This document shows positions 45,244-57,549 of a stretch of DNA of 64,000 nucleotides, piece after piece. The DNA is taken from positions 116,511,018-116,575,017 of the forward strand of contig OY978525.1 of assembly GCA_963854835.1 (NCBI GenBank), written 5' to 3'. The DNA comes from Megamerina dolium. Taxonomy: Eukaryota > Arthropoda > Insecta > Diptera > Megamerinidae. Made by a program: the position numbers and the translations under genes. The notes beneath the pieces are model-generated. The model was not told the DNA's origin. It searched no databases and saw only the letters and a program-made list of their open reading frames with translations. Position 1 is the stretch's first letter, and each line of letters opens with the position of its first letter.

Positions 45244-46453
45244 TAGGGTGATTTCTTAGCAACATTCTTTTTGGCAACATTGTTTTTGGGAGCTCAGCTG
45301 TTTTCGTGAAACATGTTGCTGTCAAACGTGTTTAGTTTGGTTTATAATTTAACCATGAATTGACTTAAAAAACGAACAACGCATGCAAGATTATTGAATA
45401 CTATTATCAAAATTCATGCTCGGTTAAGAAAGTGCATCGTGCACTTCATTCATTTTATGGTCAGTTTTGAGCGACGTTCTGAGGCGGCTATTCGGAATCT
45501 TGTGACTAAATTACTCGCACCAAATTTACATTATTGGACATTAAACCGCCAACCGGAAAATATAGTAACTGTATCCGCCAGTGTTGTTGATGACCGTGAA
45601 TTCTCGATTCGGCGCCGTCCGCAGCAATTGGGCCTCTGTAACTCCACTACGTGGAAAATTTTTCCGAAAAATTTGGGCGTAAGACCTTTTAAAATACAGC
45701 TGGTGCAAGAATTAGAGTCACACGACTTATCACAATGGCTCACTTTTGGTGAAAATTGTGTTCAGCGACGAAGCTCATTTCTGGTTGAATGGATACGTGA
45801 ACAATCAAAATTGCCATATTTGGTGTGAAGAGCAGCCAAAAGCATCATTAGAACTGCCAATGCATTCCGAAAAATGCACTGTTTGGTGTGGATTATGGGC
45901 CGGCATCATCGGACCGTATTTTTTCAAAGACGATGAAGACAGGAACGTTACTGTGAATGGCGAGCGCTACTGTGCGATGATTACAAACTTTTTTTTCCCC
46001 CAAAATGGAAGAGCTGACATGTGACATGTCTGACATGTGGTTTCAACAAGACGGTGCCACATGTCATACAGCACGCAAAACAATGGCCCAATTGAGAGGC
46101 GAGTTCGATGAACTCGTTTATTTCACGTTTGGTGGCGGTCAATGGGCTGCCTAGATTGCGCGATTTAACGCCTTTAGACAATTTTTTGTGGGACTATGTT
46201 AAGGCTCATGTCTATAGCGACGAGCCCGCAACGTTTAATGCACTTGAAGCCAATATTGAAGAATATATTCGTGAGATACCGGCCGATATATTGGAGAGAG
46301 TATGCCAAAATTGGACCCAGCGTATGAACCATTTGAGACGCAGCCTCGGTCAACATTTACATGAAATCATCTTTAAACATTGAATTATATAGATCATTCT
46401 ATTTTATACGTTTCTTTTTAATCAAATCCGAAGGCTCCTAAAAAATCACCCTG
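45244..46453 (+). mobile_element. DD41D (rosa-like) mariner-superfamily relic
   Basis: A 1210-bp element. The left end reads TAGGGTGATTTCTTAG and the right end, read inward, CAGGGTGATTTTTTAG, each beside TA (45242-45243 and 46454-46455). Fragments follow the order of the better copy at 60-61 kb: IRRRPQQLGLCNSTTWKIF, IVFSDEAHFWLNGYVNNQN (first Asp), CTVWCGLWAGIIGPYFFKDD, NVTVNGERYCAMITNFFFPQ, then frameshifted FQQDGATCHTA-like sequence (second Asp) and, in another frame, LRDLTPLDNFLWDYVKAHVY (third Asp). At least four frame changes. Non-functional. Confidence 0.88.
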
Positions 46454-46680
46454 TATAAATAGAAGTACTTGGGTGTTGATGGCGGTTCGTGACTATTATT
46501 AATGTGCGCTCTAGTGCTGGTGTTGATGATGCATAGTGATACAAATAGTTTTTAAATATTTTTGAATTCAAAATGCGGCATATGTTCTAAAAATGAAGTT
46601 AGACCGTTAAACATAAAAACATTCTTTCATAAAAAAATAGTTGAAATAGTATCACTAGTCACATCCATATTTCTGGTTAA

Positions 46681-47557
46681 GGGGGTCTTCTACCCTGTGG
46701 CTTCATTTTTGACACTGTTTTTTGAATATTAGTTATAGGAAAACTAAAAACGCAATCGAGGTGCGGTTTGTTGCATTCAACTTGTTTATTTAAATACATT
46801 TAACACTAATTTTACTGAAAATTTACTGTCTTCGATTTGACCGTGACTTGACCTTGAAGTGTCCCTTGCAAAAAATGCATACACAAATGGTTGACACGAT
46901 TTAGCTCATGAAAATCGTCTGAAACAAAAAAACCAAAATGATTTAATTTTTTTATCACCTTGGCTATCGTTTGACAGATGGCATTTTCAAAATTTGAAAA
47001 TTTCGCAGAACAGGCAACTTTAAAAAAAAAATTTTTTTTTTAATGTTTTCGGAGTTAAAAACATCTGTAAAAATTGTTTAAATAAAAAAAAATCTAAAAA
47101 GTATCTGTCAGACGATAGCCACATGTTTTTCACAAATTTTGATATATAATTTCAATCAATCAATCAATTAGTTTTCGAGATATCATGTCAACCAGTTACA
47201 AAAACGCAACTTTTGGGAAATCGCATTTAAAGATATTCATGTTTCCGACGTTAAATTTTCTTTCAAACTGAATGGACCGAAAAATTTATCATGCATAACA
47301 GAGATTACATAGATACAGATACATCAGGTATTCGATAGAACGTTAGATAACTTTAGAAAAACGCGATGGGCCAGCTTTTAGGTGGTCGCGAAGAGCGCTG
47401 CGATAAGAGCACGCGTAACTGTCTTCGACGGCTCGGAAAAACTCGAAATAATAAGATTTCAGTTATATCCTTTTAAGGGTATATTCCTAACACCTTCTGG
47501 GTTGGAAAATTGAAAAAAAAAATCGAATTTTTTGAACCAACAAGGTAGAAGACCCCC
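46681..47557. mobile_element. TTAA-flanked non-autonomous element, copy 1
   Basis: An 877-bp element between TTAA at 46677-46680 and TTAA at 47558-47561. The left end is GGGGGTCTTCTACCCTGTGG and the right end, read inward, GGGGGTCTTCTACCTTGTTG, giving a TIR of about 18 bp. It has no ORF of interest. A near-identical copy lies at 54040-54907. TTAA targets suggest piggyBac or Kolobok machinery; I cannot choose between them from sequence alone. Confidence 0.85.
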
Positions 47558-47599
47558 TTAACTGTTTACTCACATGAGTTTCAAAACAAAGGCGTAATT

Positions 47600-47998
47600 C
47601 TAATAATTTTTCTCTGTATGAACATTGTTTTCGAGAGAGAAGTCCTACGCAAGATGTTTGGACCTATTTGTGTTGGTGGCGAGTACCGATTACGGTACAA
47701 CCACGAGCTGTATGGGCTATATGCCGATATTGACATAGTAAAGCGCATCAAAATTCAGCGGCTGCGCTGGCTAGGTCATGTCGAGCGAATGGAAGAACAC
47801 GCTCCAGCTAAGAAGGTGTTATATTCGGAACCCGCCTGAGTACGACGCAGAAGAGGAAGACCTAACCTCCAGTTGAAAGACCAAGTACTGGAAAACCTGA
47901 CGACGCTTGGAATTTCTAACTGGCGCCAGCTAGCAAAGAACAGAGATGGCTGGCGAAGCATGTTATATTCGGCTTAAATCGATATTCGGTTGTTATGG
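47600..47998 (+). mobile_element. RTE-like LINE, 3' end, relic
   Basis: ORF 47618-47839 reads ERKVLRKMF-type sequence, then VGGEYRLRYNHELYGLYADI and RIKIQRLRWLGHVERMEEHA. A TGA then replaces a glycine codon after YSEPA, and the remainder (ISNWRQLAKNRDGWRSML) is readable. The tail is GGCCACATAAGTAAGTA. Same family as 39.3 kb, opposite strand. Severely 5'-truncated. Confidence 0.88.
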
Positions 47999-48239
47999 CC
48001 ACATAAGTAAGTATTAACATTGTTGTGGTATTTTTTTTTTTTTAAACACTTTCAAATCTAAAAAAATCGTATGAATTTATTGAATTTAAAAAAAATATGT
48101 TTCGATTTGTCCGCCATAATTTAATTCCACGCTACTACTAAGTTTAATTTTTCCAAAATATTTATATAATATAAATACTCGCATGTAGTTGATCACTGTT
48201 TTAAATTTTTGAAGAAGTACATACTTACGATTTTAATTT

Positions 48240-49830
48240 AAAAAAATCTCCTTACAGTCGGCTGGGGCCGACCAAACTATACCCTGCATATGTAGATTTA
48301 TATATAAAAAGTTTACTCGAATATCCAACTTTTCTTTTATTTCCACTTTTCGAGAAACAATTTTTGCATATACTACTAATTTACACCCGAAATATGGTTG
48401 ACTTTGACGAAGTAAAAGGATTTTAAGATAATTCCGAGGCTTAGTATGGGAGCTATATAAAAAGTGGGCGTGGCTTACCACTTTCTAGTAAATCCAATTA
48501 ATTTTTCAATGTTAATCCACACCTTAAATTTGGTGTCCTAAGTTGAATAGTTTGTAAGTTATGGTGGTTAACATTTTTGTTTAATTTCCTCAACTTTGTA
48601 TGGGAGCCCCAATAAGAAGTGGGCGTGGTACGCTAATAATCGCCAGATTATTTCCGACTACGATATTAATTTAAGTGTCAATTATGGTTATTGTAGACAT
48701 AAGATTGCCTAAGTTACAGCTGTTTCAATTTAAAATTTGTATGGGGGCTACGATAAACACTGGGCGTGGTGCGCCCATTTTCTGTGAGCCTAGTTGCTCG
48801 TACAATACTAATCCATACCCTAAGTCTCGTTGTCCTAGGCTAAATGGTTTGTAAGCTATGGAGCTTAAAATTTTAGTTTAATTCACTCGACTTTGTATGG
48901 GAGACCCATGAAGGAGTGGGCGTGGCACACTGATTTTCTGCCAGATTTTTGCCGACTACGATATTAATTTAAGTGTCAATTATGGTTATTCTAGACAGAA
49001 GATTGCCGAAGTTACAGCTGTTTCAATTTAAAATTTGTATGGGGGCTACGATAAACACTGGGCGTGGTGCGCCCATTTTCTGTGAGCCTAGTTGCTCGTA
49101 CAATACCAATCCACACCTTAAATCTCGTTATTCTACGCTGAATAGTTTGCAAGTTATAACCCGTAACATTTTTTTAAATTCCGCAACTTTGTATGGGAGA
49201 CCCAAAAAGGAGTGGGCATGGCACACTGATTTTCTGCCATATTATTTCCAACTACCATGTTAATCTCAGTGTCAATTATGGCTATTCTGGACAGAAGATT
49301 GTAGAAGTTACAGCTGTTTGAATTTAAAAGAAGTACAGACACTTTGTATGAGAGCTACGCTAAAAAGTAGGCGTGGTTCAACCACTTTTGGCGAGATTAT
49401 ATAGTAGTATAATAAAAGTCTATGTGCCAAATATTGTTGTACCAAGTGGTATATTATGTGAGTTATAGCAAGTTAAAGATTTTGAAAATTTCGAGGTTAG
49501 TCGCTTTGAATGCTTGGTGTGGGCGTGGTTATTGACCGATCATGCTCAATATCAATCCCCTCCGTACTCTTGGATCATAGATTACTTATGCCAAATTTCA
49601 TCGAAATAGCTCAATATTTACTCAAGTTATCGTGCGAACCAGCCAGGTGACAGACAGACGGACGGACGGACGGACGGACGGACGGACGGACATCGTTAAA
49701 TCGAAAATTTAATCGACGCTGATCACGAATATATATCCATGTTTATATCTCCGGAGATTCCTTCAAGTGGACACAAACATCTGACCGAAATGAATATACC
49801 ATGCATATTGCATTATGCAGGGTATAAAAA
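48240..49830. repeat. Modular TATACCCTGCAT repeat, copy A (seven modules)
   Basis: Starts TCTCCTTACAGTCGGCTGGG, whose GTCGGC and GCCGAC form a perfect 6-bp stem. It continues CAAACTATACCCTGCATATG and ends CATTATGCAGGGTATAAAA. Between these, a module with the core GTATGGGAG, then AGTGGGCGTGG, occurs seven times, starting at 48444, 48598, 48739, 48895, 49037, 49191 and 49346; spacings are 154, 141, 156, 142, 154 and 155. An eighth GTGGGCGTGGTT follows at about 49,518. The end has a (GGAC)n run at about 49656-49690. No ORF is shared among copies; the class is unknown. Confidence 0.85.
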
Positions 49831-49839
49831 TAAAAAAAA

Positions 49840-51220
49840 TCTCCTTACAGTCGGCTAGGGCCGACCAAACTATACCCTGCATATGTAGATTTATATATAA
49901 AAAGTTTACTCGAATATCCAACTTTTCTTTTATTTCCACTTTTCGAGAAACAATTTTTGCATATACTACTAATTTACACCCGAAATATGGTTGACTTTGA
50001 CGAAGTAAAAGGATTTTAAGATAATTCCGAGGCTTAGTATGGGAGCTATATAAAAAGTGGGCGTGGCTTACCGCTTTCTAGTAAATCCAATTAATTTTTC
50101 CACACCTTAAATTTGGTGTCCTAAGTTGAATAGTTTCTAAGTTATGGTGGTTAACATTTTTGTTTAATTTCCTCAACTTTGTATGGGAGCCCCAATAAGA
50201 AGTGGGCGTGGTACGCTGATTTTTTGCCAGATTATTTCCGACTACGATATTAACCTAAGTGTTAATTATGATTGTTCTAGACAGAAGAATGCAGAAGTTA
50301 CAGCTGTTTCAATTTAAAATTTGTATGGGGGCTACGATAAACAGTTGGCGTGGTGCGCCCATTTCCTGTGAGTTTAATTGCTTGTACAATACTAATCCAT
50401 ACCTTAAATCTCGTTGTCCTAGGCTAAATGGTTTGTAAGCTATGGAGCTTACAATTTTAGTTTAATTCCCTCGACTTTGTATGGGAGACCCATGAAGGAG
50501 TAGGCCTGGCACACTGATTTTCTGCCAGATTATTTCCGAATACGATATTAATTTAAGTGTCAATTATAGTTATTCTAGACACAAGATTGCCGAAGTTACA
50601 GCTGTTTCAATTTAAAAGAAGTACATACACTTTATATGAGAGCTACGCTAAAAAGTAGGCGTGGCTCAACCACTTTTGGCGAGGTTATATAGTAGTATAA
50701 CATAAGTCTATGTGCCAAATATTGTTGTCCCAAGTGGTATATTATGTGAGTTATAGCAAGTTAAAGATTTTGAAAATTTCGAGGTTAGTCGCTTTGAATG
50801 CTTGGTGTGGGCGTGGTTATTGACCGATCATGCCCAATATCAATCCCCTCCGTACCCTTGGATCATAGGTTACTTGTGCCAAATTTCATCGAAATAGCTC
50901 AATATTTACTCAAGTTATCGTGCGAACCAGCCAGGTGACAGACAGACGGACGGACGGACGGACGGACGGACGGACATCGTTAAATCGAAAATTTAATCGA
51001 CGCTGATCACGAATATATATCTATGTCTATATCTCCGGAGATTCCTTCACGGACGGACGGACGGACGGACGGACGGACGGACATCGTTAAATCGAAAATT
51101 TAATCGACGCTGATCACGAATATATATCTATGTTTATATCTCCGGAGATTCCTTCAAGTGGACACAAACATCTGACCGAAATGAATATACCATGCATATT
51201 GCATTATGCAGGGTATAAAA
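49840..51220. repeat. Modular TATACCCTGCAT repeat, copy B (five modules)
   Basis: Direct repeat of copy A, starting about ten bases after A ends. Module cores are at 50037, 50181, 50323, 50479 and about 50634, so one two-module block of about 296 bp is missing relative to A. A 13-base gap near 50,100 removes CAATGTTAATCC-like sequence present in A. Near the end, the segment from the (GGAC)n run through ATCTCCGGAGATTCCTTCA is duplicated (about 50,946 and 51,054). Confidence 0.85.
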
Positions 51221-51221
51221 A

Positions 51222-52100
51222 AACGTCTAGTTATAATGATGTTAGCGACAGAACTTTTTTTTTTTAATAAATTCATGAATATGAATATGAAATATTATTG
51301 TTGTTTGAAAATAAGAGACCAAAATGTATATATAAATATGTGTGAACAACAACAAAAAAAAAAAAACAAAAATTACTTTTTAACATTTTATACTTTCGAA
51401 ATGAGTTCATAATCTATGGTACAAGAAGTAAAACAATATGTTTCACATGCAACTAACACTGCATATTGTTATCGCTACTAACTACTAACTACATACATAT
51501 GTAGTGAGTTTTAGTTAGTTTTTATTTGAAAAAAAAAATTTTTTTACTTTTTTTTTATTTTACTTTCTTCACGTATATATTCTTATATCATAGTCAAGCG
51601 TATATATAGATATAAAATGTAGTAAATGCAAAATTTGCAACATGAATGCATAATTGTATGTTACATATACTCGTATGTATGGATATGTAAATATAAAGAA
51701 TAGAATGTGAGTGAAATTCTGCAACATTATTATTTTGGTGTTTGTTGCCTTTTTATTTCTACGATATCTCATTTGTTGCAAGTTAAAACAATGACAATAT
51801 TTTTTAATATGAATATACATGTTCTACTATGTATATGTATCTATACAAATATGTTGCATTATAATGTACGTACACATGTATCAGACTACTGTACGAGTGT
51901 GTCTTTTGTGTACTTGATAAAACTAGATCGAAATCTTCGAAAATAAAGTGTTAGTAGTGTATCATAATTATCAAAAAAAAAAAAAAATAATAATAATGAT
52001 AAATATATTTGTGCACCACTGTAATACATGCCAGTATATGTATGTATAGCATGTTTATATCCTTATTTTCAACTTGAATTAATATGAAATTTCTAAATAT
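51222..52100. other. Intergenic spacer between inverted repeat copies
   Basis: AT-rich sequence of about 880 bp between copies B and C with A and T runs. ORFs are short and unrecognised. It would be the loop if copies B and C folded back in a transcript. Confidence 0.5.
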
Positions 52101-53371
52101 TTTTATACCCTGCATAATGCAATATGCATGGTATATTCATTTCGGTCAGATGTTTGTGTCCACTTGAAGGAATCTCCGGAGATATAGACATGGATATATA
52201 TTCGTGATCAGCGTCGATTAAATTTTCGATTTAACGATGTCCGTCCGTCCGTCCGTCCGTCCGTCTGTCTGTCACCTGGCTGGTTCGCACGATAACTTGA
52301 GTAAATATTGAGCTATTTCGATGAAATTTGGCATAAGTAATCTATGATCCAAGGGTACGGAGGGGATTGATATTGGGCATGATCGGTCAATAACCACGCC
52401 CACACCAAGCATTCAAAGCGACTAACCTCGAAATTTTCAAAATCTTTAACTTGCTATAACTCACACAATATACCACTTGGGACAACAATATTTTGCACAT
52501 AGAGTTATATTATACTACTATATAACCTCACCAAAAGTGGATGAGCCACGCCTACTTTCTAGCGTAGCTCCCATACAAAGTGTCTGTACTTCTTTTAAAT
52601 TGAAACTGCTGTAACTTCTACAATCTTCTGTCTAGAATAACCATAATTGACACTTAGATTAACACGGCAGTCAGAAATAATATGGCAGAAAATCAATGTG
52701 CCACGCCCACTCCTTTTTGGGTCTCCCATACAAAGTTGCGGAAATTAAAAAAAATGTTACCGGTTATAACTTGCAAACTATTCAGCGTAGAATAACGAGA
52801 TTTAAGGTGTGAATTAGTATTGTACGAGCAACTAGGCTCACAGAAAATGGGCGCACCACGCCCAGTGTTTATCGTAGCCCCCATACAAATTTTAAATTGA
52901 AACAGCTCTAACTTCGGCAATCTCCTGTCTAGAATAACCACAATTGACACCTAAATTAATATCGTAGTCGGAAATAATCTGGCGAAAAATCAGCGTACCA
53001 CGCCCACTTCTTATTGGGGCTCCCATACAAAAATTAAACAAAAATGTTAACCACCATAACTTAGAAACTATTCAACGTAGGACACCAAATTTAAGGTGTG
53101 GATTAACATTGAAAAATTAATTGGATTTACTAGAAAGTGATAAGCCACGCCCACTTTTTATATAGCTCCCATACTAAGCCTCGGAATTATCTTAAAATCC
53201 TTTTATTTCGTCAAAGTCAACCATATTTCGGGTGTAAATTAGTAGTATATACAAAAATTGTTTCTCGAAAAGTGGAAATAAAAGAAAAGTTGGATATTCG
53301 AGTAAACTTTTTATATATAAATCTACATATGCAGGGTATAGTTTGGTCGGCCCCAGCCGACTGTAAGGAGA
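52101..53371. repeat. Modular TATACCCTGCAT repeat, copy C (inverted, five modules)
   Basis: Inverted relative to A and B: starts TTTTATACCCTGCATAATGC and ends CAGCCGACTGTAAGGAGA. Module cores (CCATAC on this strand) lie at 52571, 52726, 52881, 53023 and 53169; spacings 155, 155, 142 and 146. The (GTCC)n run at about 52240-52263 is shorter than in A and B. Confidence 0.85.
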
Positions 53372-54035
53372 TTTTTTTCATTCTTTTTTTTTGATTGTAT
53401 GTAGTTGTTTGTGTTTACGGATATGAGACAAAATGAATTTGTGAACAATTTATATGAGTCGAGTATGAAATATGTGCCATATTATGAGATAATGTGAGCA
53501 CTACTACTCATGAATATTCGATGCAAAAAATGGCATTAAAAGTGTATGAAAAATATTTTGCAATTTTTATGAAAAATTTTATTTTTTTTTGGCAATGTCG
53601 ACAAAATTTAAATTTAATAAACAACTTGGAATCTTAAAAAATGTAGAACTATAGGAAAACTATCAACGATTATATATATATCAAGAAATTTATAAATTTA
53701 AAAAAAAAACTAATATATCTCATTTACAAAGCAATTTTATCGCATCCTCATACAAAAAACGAAGCTTTGTAGCATATTTGAATATTTTGGAAAAAAAAAT
53801 ATTTATAAATAATAATATCAAATATCCCAAAAATTATTAAAAATATTTTTTTATTGTTGAATAATGATATCTGTAAGTTTGTTTATTGAAATATACTGCA
53901 TTTTAGCCCTTTATTTTCGTACTTCATATTCAAAAAACTATTCGCATAAACTCATATATCATTATCAATATATCATACATTAAGGTGCTTTGCAACGCAT
54001 ACAAAAAAAAAATAAAAATAAAAAAATTAAAGCAA
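53372..54035. other. AT-rich intergenic
   Basis: Low-complexity AT-rich sequence with A runs. No feature seen. Confidence 0.45.
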
Positions 54036-54039
54036 TTAA

Positions 54040-54907
54040 GGGGGTCTTCTACCTTGTGGCTTCATTTTTGACACTGTTTTTTGAATATTAGTTATAGGAA
54101 AACTAAAAACGCAATCGAGGTGCGGTTTGTTGCATTCAACTTGTTTATTTAAATACATTTAACACTAATTTTACTGAAAATTTACTGTCTTCGATTTGAC
54201 CGTGACTTGACCTTGAAGTGTCCCTTGCAAAAAATGCATACACAAATGGTTGACACGATTTAGCTCATGAAAATCGTCTGAAACAAAAAAACCAAAATGA
54301 TTTAATTTTTTTATCACCTTGGCTATCGTTTGACAGATGGCATTTTCAAAATTTGAAAATTTCGCAGAACAGGCAGGTTTTCGGGGTTAAAAACATCTGT
54401 AAAAATTGTTTAAATAAAAAAAATCTAAAAAGTATCTGTCAGACGATAGCCACATGTTTTTCACATATTTTGATATATAATTTCAATCAATCAATCAATT
54501 AGTTTTCGAGATATCATGTCAACCAGTTACAAAAACGCAACTTTTGGGAAATCGTATTTAAAGATATTCATGTATATAACAAGCGGGATGTTTCCGACGT
54601 TAAATTTTCTTTCAAACTGAATGGACCGAAAATTTTATCATGCATAACAGAGATTACATAGATACAGATACATCAGGTATTCGATAGAACGTTAGATAAC
54701 TTTAGAAAAACGCGATGGGCCAGCTTTTAGGTGGTCGCGAAGAGCGCTGCGATAAGAGCACGCGTAACTGTCTTCGACGGCTCGGAAAAACTCGAAATAA
54801 TAAGATTTCAGTTATATCCTTTTAAGGGTATATTCCTAACACCTTCTGGGTTGGAAAATTGAAAAAAAAAAATCGAATTTTTTGAACCAACAAGGTAGAA
54901 GACCCCC
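54040..54907. mobile_element. TTAA-flanked non-autonomous element, copy 2
   Basis: An 868-bp element between TTAA at 54036-54039 and 54908-54911, same orientation as 46681-47557. By eye the two are nearly identical. Differences I can see: copy 2 lacks about 30 bases of A/T run after CAGAACAGGCA, and has an extra ATATAACAAGCGGGATG-like insertion near 54,577. Flanks outside TTAA differ, so these are separate insertions and not a simple segmental duplication. Confidence 0.87.
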
Positions 54908-55351
54908 TTAAAATGAGCATTCGTTTATTGAAAATTTTGATCATAAATACTGAAAGTGTTTCAACAATTTTATTGTTCAGCTTTTTATTTGCTAATTTCT
55001 TTGTTGAATGGTGTATGTAAGGGTATGTTGGGGTTGTAAGACGATATTTCTGATATTTAAAAATAGTGCAAATACTGAATAAAAAAAAAATTGTGAGCTT
55101 ATACATTTAGAACTGTATGCAAGGTGGCTCTATAATTTTAAAATTTTTTCTAACTTCAAAAGCAAGTGGTTTATTTTTCACAAGAAACCAAAACGGACCA
55201 GTTTCTCTTCATTAAAGTACAACTGAAGTCTACCGGATATTTCTTACAGGCTGAGAAATGTTCTACACCCAACTCTTGGCTCTTATTGCTTCTCAATGAA
55301 ATTTGTAACAAAAGGTACTTGAGAAATGCCGTAAAAAAATTAAAATGTGCT

Positions 55352-55605
55352 ATGGTTAGATTCGGTTATGTGGCTGCCCTCTCTCTAAGAAGATGTACTC
55401 AGGCCAGAAAGGCCCATTGTGATACCATCGAGCTTCTTTTCCAATACTGTTGTGCGTGTTAAATTTGGACAGCATTAGAAGGGACCTACTTATATTAACC
55501 AGTTCCGAACAGTTTTGTCACAGAGCTTTTTTAAGAAGCATTTTTGACAAATTGTTACTGCCGGAAGCGTGCTATAGAACCTGCTGTAAACTTTTTTACA
55601 TTTAC
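55352..55605 (-). mobile_element. SINE, minus strand, type-1 tail, deleted body
   Basis: On the plus strand it reads GGTTATGTGGCTGCCCTCTC, CAGAAAGGCCCATTGTGATA, GTGCGTGTTAAATTTGGACA, GAAGGGACCTACTTATATTA, then a deletion after CAGTTCCGAACAG and a final piece with TTTGTCACAGAGC and TTGTTACTGCCGGAAG. The tRNA-like head is lost. Confidence 0.82.
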
Positions 55606-57549
55606 GGGTATATATTAACCTTTATTGAAAATGTCATTTATTTGTATTCCATTAATTTCAGCGTTGTACTTAAAATAAAAAAGTTTTATGGTTTTTAAAA
55701 GGCTTTAATTTGATGATGGAAAAATGTTTAATTGGGCGCTCGGAATCAGAGGAAGTGAATTTAATTTTGTAAGGGTTCGTGCAATTTCAAAATGATATAT
55801 GAAGGAATTATAGCCCTCATTAATAGCTTTTCAACGACCTATCATTGTAAAAGGTCAGACAATTAACAACTGTACTATGATAAAAACAATTTTTTTAGGT
55901 GGTTCTAAAAGGGTTAAGACAAAAAAAAATTTTTTTTTGTCCCAAGAACGTTTCAATTCAAACTGGGGGCGAAATTTTCCTACTTTAATTTTTTTTTGTA
56001 TGCGGTGCGATCCCCCTTAATATATAATACATATCATCAAATAAATATACCACAAAAAAATAGGCTTCAAATTTTCAATAAATTTTCAGGTAAATACTGT
56101 CTCGTATTTTACAACAAAACTACATACTTTACTGTAAAATATACAACATACAACATATGCAGTGAATAAATATCTTTTTATGTTAATTTTTTTGGGGGTA
56201 CGAGTAGGTTCAAATTGAAACTTTTGAAATTGATATTTATTTACTTGTGCAAATATTCAAGCAAAAATATGGCATTCCGATTTATGTTAGGTACAGATAA
56301 TATTGATTATTATGGAACTAAATACATACATATGTTCATAAATATTCAAAAATATGTTCGATCACATACTTATATATACAAAAATATTTGTACAAAATCT
56401 GAAAGAGATAGACTATTAAATGACATTTTGCATATACATATATTTACTACATACATAGTATACATGTATATGATTTAATATAAAAATATATGTGTAAAAA
56501 CACATCATAAATATGGATATAAATTTAAAAAAATTTATATATGTATAAAATACTTATGGTTTTTCTATACCTTATCTGCGTATATGGTTATTGTATGAGT
56601 ATGAGCTTTTAATGTCAAATTAATTTAAACGAAACAAAAACAACAAAAAAAGGGAAAATAAATAATAAATTATAAGTAATTTTAACTTTATTGTCACATA
56701 TGAAAATTATATAATTAAAATTGCAAAAAAAAAAAAAGCAATTTTTTCTGTTTATACATATTCTCTAAATATAATTATAATGCCAGCAACAGTCAACATT
56801 TGTTTTTTATTAAAATCCATTAAAAAGTTTTCATACTCATTTCTACGTTCGTTTCTTCTATTATTATAATATAAGCATTTATGCAGAAGAGCGAAAGACA
56901 TAGAGAGTGTTAATACATACAAATGTGTGTGTGTAAATAGTTTGCATATACATATTCTTACCTATTATGTATAAGTTCACATACGAGTATGCATTTTAGT
57001 TTATGCCACTGTTTTTCATCATCTCTACTCTTCATATCACTTTAGCAGAGTGGTGAAAAGGGATTAAAGTTGCATCTTACGTGTTTATTTCATAAGTGAG
57101 CTAGTATTGCAAAAACATATGATGGAGAATAATCGTATGCAAATATCGTAGAACATTGTTAATGAAATGTATTGTGAAGGATTATGAATATGCTTTTGCA
57201 TAAGACGAAGAGTATGTTATCATAGTGGAGTTCACTATCCGATGTATGTATGGTATGGTCTTGAAAAGAAAGCATATGCAAAATATGATTGTTGCAACAT
57301 ATTCAATTTCAATAGCAATATTTACTATGTATATATTCTGGTGATTGGTGGTTTCTTAAAGAATGCACTGCATCGTTCAATTTTTTCTTTATTTTTAATA
57401 ACCATATTATAACCTTTGGGTCCATTAAATTTACTATAACTTTTATCAAATTTAATGTTGGGTTATTGAGAAAAAAAATCTAAACTTTTGGTATTCGGAT
57501 CTTGAAAATCGCATTAATTTAAATACAACTCTGTATGTACTGTAATGTA
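55606..57549. other. AT-rich intergenic, no gene seen
   Basis: Very AT-rich with ACATAT/TACATA runs (56,140-56,560) and short ORFs dominated by Ile, Tyr and Lys. A GATCCCCCTTAA end near 56,010 faintly resembles the TTAA element termini, but no partner is evident. Confidence 0.5.

Noticed and set aside
48240..53371. CRISPR-like array
   Set aside because: The periodic modules are degenerate, about 150 bp long and without constant repeats separated by unique spacers; the host is eukaryotic.
48240..53371. Helitron ends on the modular repeats
   Set aside because: A TC start and a 5' hairpin can be seen, but the 3' end lacks CTRR and a proper terminal hairpin, so the class is left open.
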